Of a DNA stretch of 64,000 nt, positions 13,646 through 25,581 are shown piece by piece (position 1 is the stretch's first letter; each line of letters starts with the position of its first letter). This DNA is from Dipylidium caninum (Eukaryota; Platyhelminthes; Cestoda; Cyclophyllidea; Dipylidiidae): contig QEYB01001046.1 in the NCBI GenBank assembly GCA_017562135.1, forward strand, positions 5,394,001 through 5,458,000, in the 5' to 3' direction. Made by a program: the position numbers and the translations under genes. The notes beneath the pieces are model-generated. The model had not been told where the DNA came from, ran no database searches, and saw nothing but the letters and a program-made list of their open reading frames with translations.

Positions 13646-16600
13646 GAAGGAGAGAATAACTCGACGCAAACGCCGCTGCTGCCGCGCCATGACAAACTGG
13701 TAGTGCGTTCCAAAGGCAGAGGCATCGAGACGAGGAGACAACAAATTGCAGACGCGAGTGTTAAAACACACACGCACACATGTGGACGCGATATAATCAC
13801 CGCATGAGTAAGGTGGAGAACCACGTGTGGGATCAGGGATATGTGGCCGCGTTCACAGTTGGGCTGGAGACTCAATAGATAGACTTCAGCATGTAAACGT
13901 CCCCTCGGGGCATAGGCTCGGTTACAGTCACTAAGTTGGCTGTTTGGAGGTCCGTCCACCTTACTGGGGTGTTCAAAAGCAAGACGTGTTGACGCCATTG
14001 TGACCAAGTTAACCTCAAAACTTTGTAGGACTCGAACGGTACATCTTCTCCCAACGACCGATGCCGGGATGTTCGGTTTCGTCTAAAATCCTGGGACTTG
14101 CCAAATCCACGTCAACTGCAACGGCGCGCTTATTTTAACTTCGACGGTGAGTCGAATCGGCGTTCGAAGCTCGAAAATTTGCCATCAAGACGTTTCACTC
14201 AGCCACAATGGAATGGCGGAGCGTGACCCACAGAGATATTTAAATTAGGGAAGCTCAACCACCTCACAAAAGGACTATTAATTATGTCTGTCGAGCGAGT
14301 TTCACGGAAAAGAATTCTGGCAAGCCAAACGCTATAACACCACTAACCAAGCCATGTACTGTGGCCCCAAATGCGCATGTTTGGTGCTTTGTGCATAGGC
14401 ATCATACAAAAGAGATTTTAAGTACTTAATCGCCGGTTATCTCGGAGCCTCATGTCTCATTCAGGCCTTCGTGTGGCGCTGAACGCCCTGAAGAGGCTGC
14501 CAACACACAGACTGATCTCGCGGACGGTAAATGGATACCAACATGGAAGAATGTGCGCTCCTCTGAGCTTGTTCCACCGAAGGATGTTTGTTTATCCCTA
14601 ACCCGTGTTACATCTTCTGTTTTATCCGCCTTGTGTTTGGTAATTTGTCCAAAGACTGGGGGCGCCTTGAAGAAATCATCGTCCGCAGATCTGAGATTCC
14701 TAAAATTGGCTCTGTGGGCTGAATCAGACTAACCAATGTCCCCGATTTCAACGGGGCGGAAGGTTACATCCAGGATTATCCTGTCTGACGCGGATTGCAT
14801 CTGGGTCCCACAGTTGCCGCACCGCACTCCCCTTTTCAACCATACCCTGAGCCGCGTCGAATCTGAAAAGTTGTTTGGCTACCTGAATCAAGCAGGCGAA
14901 ATAGGCACTGGTGACAAAATCACACCTATCAGATTTGCTTTAGCACGAGGAAGGGCACGAGGTGTTTAAATGTTAGAGTAGTATTCCCTGAGCACGCCAT
15001 GCTTTTTACTCCACCCTCTCTCCCCTTTCAGAGCCGTCAGTCACACACCTTTGACACACACGTGCATAGGCAAATACGCACCTTGGCGTTTTCATGTTGC
15101 TTGTCGCCCAGACATAGTCGTGCAGAACTCGACCGTTGCATGTCTCTGCACTGTGCAAGAAGTGAGAGTCTCTTTTCCCCTCTGCAAGCAGGCAGGAGAT
15201 AACGCGGCAACCGACCCGACTTCTGAATGCCCTTCCACCCGCCGTTGGGGGTCGCATCGGTGCAGAGCACAGGCCCCTTATCTCCTCAACCTTGCCCGCC
15301 TTTTGAAGTCGGCCATGGCAGCCGAGAGGCTTCTCACTTTCATTCATGAATAATCGCACGCTTTTTAAAAGAAACCTCATTCTCTTCAGGCTACGTTTGT
15401 GCGATGTTGCGGCCACCCCAGTGATCCGTCAGACAACCAAATACTCCTGCCCCCAGTTGAGTTTTGTGGCTGCTTAGCTGGCCATCCGCCAACCCAAGTT
15501 AGATTGTGGAAGTATTTAAAAACCGAGCTTGTAACCACGCGCCCGCCGCTCGCCAATTCGAGGGGAATTTCGCCGAGGAGCAGAGTCGCTCCCGTACTTG
15601 CCTCCTAACTGTCATCTGACGTGCTTCAGTTGAATTATTAAATTATTTTGGGCAGTCCGAAGCGGCACCGCTAAAGTGACCGGTCGACACCGTCTGTCCT
15701 TAATGTGAAGCGAGGCAAAGCGCATGGCCTGTTAAATCGCTGATGTCCGATGGCGTAGACCCCGGGACGGGGGTTCCCACTGTCTTTAGCAGCACCACCG
15801 GGTCAGTGACGGCACTCAGGGACGTCACAACAATTAATTTCCGTCCTGGAGGCAGCTGTGTAATGCGTAGAATATGGCATACGGTGCTGCTAACTCTTGA
15901 GGATGTGGATGACGAAGCTGTGGATGTCCGCCTTTAGCCTCATCCTCGGGCTTTGGGGCAGTGGGAGCACTTGAGTCCCGCTGCATGGCGACGGACGTCC
16001 GTAATGGGGACGCGGCGGCACTCATGCAAATGCATGGGAGTGTGTGGGTGCAAGGAGGGGGTTGAGTGAACTGCTCCTGCAGTAGCCTCTACTTTGCCGA
16101 AATTAATATCCACTAGAGGAGGTTCGTGGGAAATGCCTTTTTCGATAGAAGTTGGAAATGGCATTCTGAGGTGTAACTACCGCGAACAATTCGGAGGTGG
16201 AAGTATAGCTGCCGCAGAAAGTCCAATTTTAGGTTTTGTGTTATGCAATGGGCTAGTGGGGGAATGGCAGGTTCTCCTCCCATGGAGCCAAAATACTGTT
16301 TGCGCTGGGATTTCAACCCCGCGGATGTCAAAATGGAGTTGAAAAGCCGATTTTATGCCGCGTACTCACCCTCCAAAGAGTGCACACATCAGCACCGGCC
16401 CTATTTGATTTAGCAAGGAAGATGTATGGGTAAATAGTCGCAGGTAAACAATCTTAGTTTCGTTTCAAGGAAATTATCACAGATCTGTGATGAATGTTCC
16501 TTTCTACGTTGCTCTTATCAACAGGAAATCAAGGTTTTTTAATATTAATGTCGCAATGCAGTGCGCGTCCCCAAGTGTGCAAATTGAAAACACTTTTTGG

Positions 16601-18109
16601 GGAACTTGAAGTCAATAGAACGAAGACGGTCGGAGGAAGGTGGCCAGCACAAGGACAGGAGGGAAGAGGGCACTCGTCCCGTCAACAGACAGTGACTTGA
16701 TGTCCCTGCGGATGTGTAAAGTCTGCTTCCCTCCTCTCACCTGCTCATTCGGTCACCTTCTCCCGCCTGAGGGATGCGGGCGTGGTGCTGCTAAAAAACT
16801 TCCCCCCACCTCTGTTCCGAGTGCGCTGCGGGCGAGCGGCAGCAAACCGGCCGGTGCGCAACGAGCAGAAACCGCACCACCCCGTCGAATCGACACTCGA
16901 CTAACTCACTGGCGTCCAGCATGGACATGCCCCACTTGCACAACGCAGGACGCAGTCCACTCCCGATTTGGCGTACGGGTGCGCCTGTGGGTAGCGGTCA
17001 CTCCGCCATCTCCAGAGAGGTCTCCTTAATGGCGCACGAGATATTCGCTGCTAAAGGGAGGGCGCCACGGGATACGTCGCCTCTCTAAACCGCCGTGCAC
17101 ACGAAACACCACCTACTCTCCAGCCGGCAATCCGGAACCCGTCCTGAGTTAGTGCGCCTACATGCCCCCCAGTCTCCCGTGAGCTACGACTGCCAAATGA
17201 ATGAGCAGAGAGATTATCCAGGAGTAGGCAATGTACCACCTTATTTCTGTATGTAATTGGCTTACATAAACTCCAGCGCATTGCAAGAAGTAATGCCCCT
17301 AATCGGAGTTATGAAGTCAAATGAAATTATTTCAGCCTTGAAAACTGCGAAACTATAATGTAAATTGTTTACTGCAATAGAGATGGTTGTACGTGGGTCT
17401 CGTATGGGAACGAGGCATTGTTCGGATGAGCGTGGCCCGTGCAGGCCAGTGGCAAAAATGCAAGACTATCTAACAATGCCCGCTTCCTTTCCTCAACCCA
17501 GTAGGCCACCAAACAGCGAGCAATGCTGTCGACCGACACACTCGGGCTGCCGGGGAGGGGAGGAGAGGAGAGGGGCCGGGGCCAGGATAGGGGAATCGCA
17601 AGAAGGACCTAGGTTAACATTTGAGCTGCGGTGCAGGCGACAAGGGGACTATTCCTTTAGCGATCCTCACTGCAGACTACCGAGTGAGGATTTGGCAGGG
17701 CTCCATTTGTTATTAATTTTGACTTAGAGTTACATGCTAATGCCTGTACGGAAGCCAAAATGCGCAGGGTTCAGTGGCCAAAATAAGAAGAGCTCATAAC
17801 ATGAACTTACATTTAAAGTGATGACACTGTAGACAGCGACCAGGTGCCTTGTCAAGCGTAAGAAAGCCTGTCGGTTTTTCCCTTCAGACCATTCGAGCAG
17901 GCGCAATATTCCACTGTCCAAACAATTCCCGCCGCCGGCCTGACAAGTGAAGACGGATATTATCGTGAAACGGGGTGTGAAAAACGCAAGAGGGGAGGCG
18001 TTTTGAACTCTTCCTTATCTGGGACAGCAGACTTGGTCCAACAAGCAAGTGAATCAGTTGATTTCTGACTTCGCCGTATGGGCTAAAAAACACTGCGCCC
18101 GAGAGGAGC

Positions 18110-18141
18110 ACGCGTGCACGCACGCACGCGCGCACGCGGAC
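18110..18141. repeat. (GCAC)n/(GC)n alternating tract
   Basis: Alternating purine-pyrimidine units of GCAC and GCGC lie in a locally CpG-rich stretch. It is noncoding. Confidence 0.7.
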
Positions 18142-21100
18142 GGAGGAGAGCAAGCGCGGGCGGAGGCGCGGCGTGCGTCGCCCGTGGCGGAACGTGATTG
18201 GCCAGGTGTGCTCGCCAGTACGTGGACGTGCTCCTCCACGAGATGCACACGCGGGTGCGCCAGGAGGCGGTGGCACTGGGTGCAAGGGCAAACTAAGTTT
18301 GAAAGCACCATTAAAACGAACATTGGAACACCTCATCACCATGGTCGAGGAGGTCAGAGCGCCAGGTGTATACGAAACTGTTCAGCACACATTAGTGTTT
18401 CATTACACCAGAAGGCGGGAAGTGCCCGTCTCGTTAATAGGCAAATGCCAAGTGTCAGTATTTTTACTTTTAAACATCGAGTTGACCGAGAGACTACATA
18501 GCAAAATCAAAGGGTTGTCGATGTCTCTCCGAGAGGGGTCAATGAGAAACCTGAAAGATTCTCCCAGTGATTACCATTAAACAAATGCTCAACATGACAC
18601 TATGGGGCAGGTGCCCAACTGGGTTTGAGGCCAAATTGACATAGGAACGGGCGAATGATGTTGTGAGTGAGGGCGGAAGGGACAGGTAGTCACAGCGAAA
18701 ACTCCATATGCGAATTTCCATAACGTGGATGTTTCCGTGAAACGCAAAGAAGCATTCGTTAGCTTTGTGCCATTACAGCGGCCCGGGAATGTTGCCTCTG
18801 AGCGCGTAATGAGATTCTTAGCGAAAATAGAAATAAGACAACATTTCTTTTAAGTTACCACCTCCAACCTTCTTCTCTTAAATGAAGCACAGGGTTTCGG
18901 TTGGTGCGCAACCGACCGATCACTGATCTCCTGTTTGGACCTAAGGAAGGCGAGTTGAAAGGCGCCCTCGATAGGTAGTTACCGTCGCATGACGCTCTTG
19001 CCGGTCAATTGGTGACAGTCTGGGACACTACGTCACACGTTATGGCTTTTCACAAACTAAGAGATCCACACCTCCTGTGATCTGATTATAGCATCGAGGA
19101 GATGTGGCGATTTAAGGTCAGAACTCGTTCAAGAGCGTGTACGTCTACCCGCAAAAGTGAGGAACGACATCCTCACCTTCAAGCTTCTGAAAGGCCACGT
19201 TCACTTTGCCCTAATTCTGAATAAAGTGATCAAATAAAATCGGTTAATCTTAATTGACGAGCTGGTGACCAAAAATTGCCACTTACAAATTACCTTTTTG
19301 GCTAACGTTTAAGTCCTTCACCTTCACCCGTCGCTAAGCGAGGAGTCGCTATCCTCTTCGGGGTCGAGACTTCCCTAAGTCCAGGAGCTGCAGTCATCTC
19401 GGTGATCGCTCATCCTTCCTCACACAGACACTGAGAATTGGCGAAGATGCGCAGCGCAACCTTAATGGCTGCAGTCGTGGTTCATTTATTTGAGGTGATG
19501 AGGAAGGCCACAGCACACAAGCAGCAGTCTAGTTGTGCTGCTCCGGTGCCTGCCTCGAGGAGGCGGCTCGGCTTTTCTCGCCTCAGTGGCGGACTTCCAG
19601 GAGCACATTATCTTCCGAGGCCTCTTGGGACGGATTCTTTCTGTTCACCTGCTACGGCCCAATGGAGGACGCATCAACGGAGCTCTCCCGAGAATGACGT
19701 CGAGTGAATTGACTCGAAGGTCTACGAGACTTCGGGACAAGAGATGGCAGCGGTGCATTGAGAAGTATATCTGCTCCCACTTCGTGAGTGTAGTAGACTA
19801 ACTCAATCTCCGACGTAAAGTGTGAACTATTTGCGACTTTCTTGCTCGTAAAATGCAAATTTAAGGCCTCTTAACAGCCACTTTATGGTCAGCGGAGGCG
19901 GTGTTAACATGTAAGAGTCCTTTGGCACCGCCGACAGGATCTGTTCGCCCGAATACAGAGGACGGCGGTGTTAAGTCCCCTGCCGACGTGGCCTGATTCG
20001 GGCTCGAAAGCACGCTGCGATTGCGAAAGGGGCGGGGGCGGGGCCTGGGGTTCGCCTAGTGCTGAGCAGCCCATCTCAGGGTAGGATTCGCTGCTGCATA
20101 AGTATTGCGAGATCCGGCAGCCTTTCCTCATCACTCCACCGGGGATTGGCATCTCTTGCGGTCGATGTCTGCGGTATGACTGAGTGTAAACTACAAAAGC
20201 ACAACACTTGGTGCTGCCTGGAGAAGTAATGTTTATACTTGACACCATCCTCCATTTCGAAAGTACCACCATGTGCTTCGAAGAAAATCCCTACTTAAAC
20301 ACTTCGTGATATTCTTGGCACTCCAAACATCCTCGAGTGCGATTGCGTTGTGGACCGCTGCGATGGATCAAACCGCCACGAAGACGTGCCCGTTAACGGC
20401 TTAGGCCACGTTGATGCCAGATTAGACAAAAAGCACATCTTAGAGAGCCTCCGCGGACTCCAAAGCCCCCATGTGCACAGGCCAAATAAGGTAAAAATGC
20501 GGCCCGCTCATCATGGCAACAGTTAAAAGTGTTGCGACGATAAGGAGTCGAGTTTCCCCACTTGCGCGCTCTAAATGGCGCCTTGGTCCCCTGCCCCATG
20601 CTCGACGAGACCAGGTTCGCGGCGAGTTTTCGACACGACGATCACTGACCGCCTCGGAGGCTGCGAGGACACCTCACAACCGAAATGGTGATTCTCTGTG
20701 CAATGCAAAGGGAACTCCTCTTTTCCACCCCCCCCCCCACCTCGAAATCGCAACTCCTCTTACAGCACTGCAGGACGAATTAGTAAAAGGCGATTTTGTC
20801 ATCCGACTTGGATCAGTTCAGGCAGAACATGAATCTCCATGACTACTGATGATCAAGTACTAATTCACGGAGAGGAGCCGAAGAGATTAGGTTTGCCCTA
20901 AAGTTGGATGCAGTGCAACTGCTCGCCTTATCCGCCACTACTCTTTAGGGGCAGGGCGCGCCCGCTTGTGAGGGCGGGGTACTCCTGGAGCGCTCAAGCG
21001 CGAAACCGCATCAGAGTGGACTGTTTCGCGGCCTGAGGAGGTGAGCGGCCAGCTCGATAAACGGGCGACGGTAAATGCAAAAGTGGCACCACTAGTCGCG

Positions 21101-24100
21101 GCCGAAGCCGTCAACCTCCTGAGTGGGTGCAAAACGCGATGCGCAATCACGATTGGTAGAAGAGTTAATACCGTTGACTCGAGCAGGAGCACCACCGTTC
21201 TGCCAGCAGCCCGGTTGGAAGCGAGACTGTGCTGATCTGGCAGGCCTTTACGCCGTTCGTGGAATCAGCATGTGCCCGACTGGTCAAGTGGCAGACGGAC
21301 AAACTCCCCAAGGCCGAGCGTAGAGGTGGCTGAGACGGCAAATGCACGAAATGCTGCTGTCACGGAAGTCACGGCTGAGTGTCAGGCGCCCGGCTGGAGG
21401 CGAACAAATGCCTGCGGCACCCGAGGACGATCGAGTGACGCAAACGCGCATCGTGAATTGTTCAACCGACTGGGCCGCCTCTCAGCCCCGGGCAGCACCG
21501 GGCACGCGGCCCAGCCACGCATGGCGAAATGAAGACGATGGGCCTCAATTTGGGAAGGTTGCACTTCTCCCTCGCTCCTGAATGCTCTGCACAGGGCGCA
21601 TTCGCTGCCGCAACTTGAGTCACCATAACTTTTTTCAAATGCGAAACCGCGCAAAATTCCTAGTGGATACCATGGACATGGGCATTTCCTTTTTCGTCCA
21701 TTTGTTCATACTAGTGGAATTCTTGTCCATTAGAGAAAGCGCTTCCTTTCAGGCATACATGCAAGTGGCTTACTTAAGCCAGAATACATAATATTGTAAA
21801 GTTTTCTTTAAGACCATTAGGAAGCGTTGGGTAGGTTCGCGCCTGCGAAGGATGTCGCCTCGCGATGGGGGGAAAGCACGCATTCGGAGTCCGGACAGTC
21901 ATAGTCTGAGGGTCGCGCACCGGTCTGTGCAGAGGTAGCAACGCAGCTAGAGGCAGGCCCCTTGCGCTCTCAGATCTAAGACTGCACAGTCCCCTTCCCT
22001 CCCCCTACTATTTTACTTGCTCAGATTCACTGAAACATGAGAATATGTTGCCTTATTTCGACACGTGGCTACAAGAGGTGGTTTTAGTCCTTTTCAAAGC
22101 ACTTCGCATGCCGAGCCAGCGGATCGGGCCCCCGAGCAGAGGGGAGAAGTGGTTACGAGTTAGCCCCGATGCCAGACCGACTCCGTCCCCGTTAATGCAA
22201 CCGCCCGCCTACCTCCGAAGGGCTGCACCCGTTTTTGCCATGGACACAAATAAAGCGCTAAGGTTGCCCTTTATGGCAGATTGGCCGACTCTCCCCTAGG
22301 CGACATTGGGCCAACAACTCATCTGGCGCACTCCCAACCGTTCGAATAGACTCAGAGCGCGGGCATCAAGCGAGAGAAGTCTCACCTAACCTCACTGCGC
22401 GTTAAACAGTGTCGCTTCATTAGTATTATTGCGACGTCCACGTCTGTCCTTTGGGATACTTGGCCTAAAAGGATGCTCCCATAAGTCAAAACAACTTAGG
22501 ATGAGAGGAGATTCGCCTCCAACTCTGCGCATTCGTTGCAGCGCTTGTATGCGGGTGCGACGGAGCCGCACGAACCCTCCCCTTCGGACGTGTATCACGA
22601 GCGATGGCTGAGCTCGGCCCCTCGGGCGGCCTTGAAATCAAATGGCCGATCTCGTGACTAACATTGTGCAGAAGCAGATGGTGAAGACACACGGACTCAG
22701 CAATTTGGGGGTGCCTTAGGGGAACAACACCCGAACAACCCCCCTGCATAAACTCTTCAGGCATCGAAAAGATTTCCGTCGCTATTCACATTAAATCAGT
22801 GCAGAATCTGCGGCGTTACGCATGAGTTTCGTAGTTTTCAGGCAGGTGAGAGCCAGAAGTAGTAAGATTTTATGGGTCTTCTTCGTAAAGGCCAAAAATA
22901 TCATCCAAAGGAGAAAATTCCGTTACCATTTGGACCAGTGAGGTATAATTTTGGAGAATATCCGGGGAACGCTCGACTCAAGATAGCGAATAAAGAGCTT
23001 TCCAGCCGCAAAGTCTCAGGAGAAAACTTGCATACCACCATTGTCATGCGATCGGACGCGGAAGCAAGCCAACAGACCACTATCCCCACTGCCGCCCCGG
23101 TCCATAGTGTCCCAACTACTTGCTCAGGGCGGTCATGGAAGGAGGGACGTCAAACGTAGGTTGTGTGGATCAAGTCCCCCTTGTCACAAGTGGATTCTTG
23201 GGCGTCAGAGGGGGGAGAGGGAGAGCGAGAGAGGGCCAAAACCGACTGCTCTCCTGCTTCACCACACGGGAGGCGGAAGAAAAACCGCTTGATGAAGCAC
23301 CTCTACTTCACCTGAAATGTATTCGTCAACGCTTTAGCCGGAACCCCCTCTGTTCAATCAAGTGGTGTGTTTCCTCATCACACCATGTTGTCAACCGAGT
23401 AGAACACGGATGACGCTGGGCTCTGGTTGACCCCAAAGGGGCAGCAGGTGCGCACTTCGTGAGGTTGCGTCCCCTCCTGGGTAGTGCATGTGGTCACGTC
23501 CATTTCACCTTCTACTGAAAAACAGTCGTTGTCCCTTCCTGCTGTTAGCACGACAACCCGTACTCGACACCCCCTCCGCTCCCACCGATTTCCAAGACCA
23601 CAAGCGTCAGAGGCTTGTCACAAAACGATTGAAGCCCAGACCTCGGTTTCGTGTGCGGAGAGATTCGGACCGATGTAACGCGAATTCGTGCCACGACTGT
23701 CCTTCAGGAAGACTGCCCATCTGCGAGTGGGGTGCAAACACGACCCTAATTTTAGTAGAATAGACTGTGTATTTTGAGAAAATGCTCTACAAATATGATC
23801 GAAGAACGTGAAAAGGAAAATGAGACCAAAAAGTGCCAGAACTTATGGACTACGCCTCTGGAGGCGCAGCAACTACTTCCGAAAAGATGTGTTTCTAGGC
23901 AATGAGAGCGAATAAAGAGACGAGCAAAAAAGCAGACCTAGTCAAGGAAGCAGACGAGGTTGGAAGCCCACTGGCGGTGCTGCACCGCCACCTTCATCAT
24001 TGCCGTTGTTTATCGGTCTGGCACACTTTCCACGATTAGACATATCGCCTTTTTGTGTTGATGCCTCATTTGCGAACAATCCTAATAAGGACCTACAAAT

Positions 24101-24125
24101 GTATGAACTTACAACTCCAATAGAA

Positions 24126-24345
24126 AATACGTTTTTTTTCTCCTTCTTCTTCCCAGTTGCTCGGCTTTGCCCTTCTCCGCCCCCCGCCCCCTCTGCATCC
24201 TCATCTCCTTCGTCTTCTTCTTCTTCCTCCTCCTCCTCTTCTTTCCACTGCCCCTCCCCAGGCATTTGACTTTCTCTAACATTTTGCTGTTGTCTTTTCT
24301 GTAGCAACAGCAGTAGCAGTAGCAGGAGGAGGAGGAGGAACAGGG
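24126..24345. repeat. Polypyrimidine (TTC/TCC)n tract followed by CAG/GGA repeats
   Basis: On plus, a pyrimidine-rich stretch (about 24126-24260) is followed by CAG and GGA triplets (about 24303-24345). The minus-strand frame across it reads as poly-Leu and poly-Glu and has no domain, so it is treated as low-complexity DNA. Confidence 0.7.
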
Positions 24346-25581
24346 GTGGCAATAGGGATGGTTTTGCACGGCCTGCAACGGAAGGCCACCCGCTTGTTAG
24401 TTCCTGACAGCGCGAGCGCCTACCAACCGAACCTCGTAAACTTTGACATCGTCAGATTTGTGTCGCACTCCCACCTCGTTGGCTCTATTCGCTCCAGAGC
24501 ACATTTGCTCCCCATTTTCTCCTCCACCACCCTCGTTCCTTCGTTTTCCCATCTCTTACTTACGCATAAATCTAAGCCAACTCACAGACGCACCCAAGCG
24601 CCTGTTGATGATACCAAGCTGGCAGCGAAAAGCCCAACACAGAGCCCAAGAAGTGGGCAGAAGATTTTGCGACTACGTTCACATACACTTCAGTAAGTGA
24701 GAAACTAAGAAACCGCACTCCCATTATTCACTCGACAGCATGCATCATATCTACACCTGAGGAGGGTAGTGATGAGTAAAAAGATGGGCTCAATCGAAAA
24801 GCTATGAAGGCATGTTCATACATCACCCCGCATTACGGCCTACCAAGTGGGCGGCCCAGCGTGGCTACAAGACACACTAAGTTAGTCTCGGCACTTCAGC
24901 TACTGAGGGAAATCAACTGGAGAGAGTAAACTGCAACAGTCACTGCGAACAAACCGACCGGCACTTACCGGACTCGTAAATGGGTACAATAAACTTGGAA
25001 AGAACAAAGGACATATTCCAAGCTAATAGTTAGCGAAGTATACTAGAGAATAAGGAAGCCAGAGTGAATTCACGAAATTACCAACTTTTAGGTTAGACGA
25101 ATCATATACAGTAAATTTAAAGAACCAAGTCACACCCACAGGTAGGCAGGTAAAATCTCATCAACTTGTTTGTTCCAGGATAAGAAATCCACCAAATTAA
25201 GTGTACCGCAACAATAAAGGCAATATTAGTGGCGATGAAGTGCTACAAGTCCCGTAAAAAAGAAAGAATTCTTAACAAAAAACCGCAGAGTTGCGGAAAA
25301 GCCACCAAACAAACAGTTTGATGGAAGGAAGGATACAGGTGGAGGCTACGATAAGACCAAAAAATCCCTTAAAATACAGTTCTAGAGATAACAATGATTG
25401 AGAAAAATAAAAAAACGGAGGCACTCAACTGCAATAGTATGGGTAGGGTCGCCCTCCGTGATAGCACCGAGAAGGAGGAAGAGGAGAGGAAAAGGGAAGA
25501 AAGACAAGGAAAGACAGTTTGTTTTTTTCCGTGTTCATGGCGTTTAATTTCACTCCTTACACCATACAGCACGGACAATAT
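24346..25581. other. Intergenic stretch downstream of the NIPA gene
   Basis: No supported exon is seen. Base composition changes here from GC-rich to AT-rich. It should contain the 3' UTR and polyadenylation site of the minus-strand NIPA gene, which I could not place. Confidence 0.5.

Larger units (their letters stand above)
5896..24000. other. 18-kb region with no supported exon
   Basis: Both strands were read for domains, long clean frames and paired splice signals, and none was convincing. All open frames are short and lack family motifs. The region probably contains long upstream introns or the 5' flank of the Ig gene; an incoming phase-1 exon is required before 5895 but was not identified. 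It contains many simple repeats and mononucleotide runs (12 G at 6877-6888, 11 C at 20728-20738). Divergent exons under about 100 bases could have been missed. Confidence 0.5.

Noticed and set aside
6000..24000. tRNA genes, retrotransposon ORFs and CRISPR-like arrays
   Set aside because: No B-box/T-loop pattern in a cloverleaf context, no reverse transcriptase or integrase motifs, and the tandem repeats are simple microsatellites without spacers.
23942..24352. Minus-strand frame beginning with a leucine run like a signal peptide
   Set aside because: The leucines come from CAG/GGA triplet repeats and are followed by poly-Glu from a TTC/TCC tract. There is no domain or splice context.
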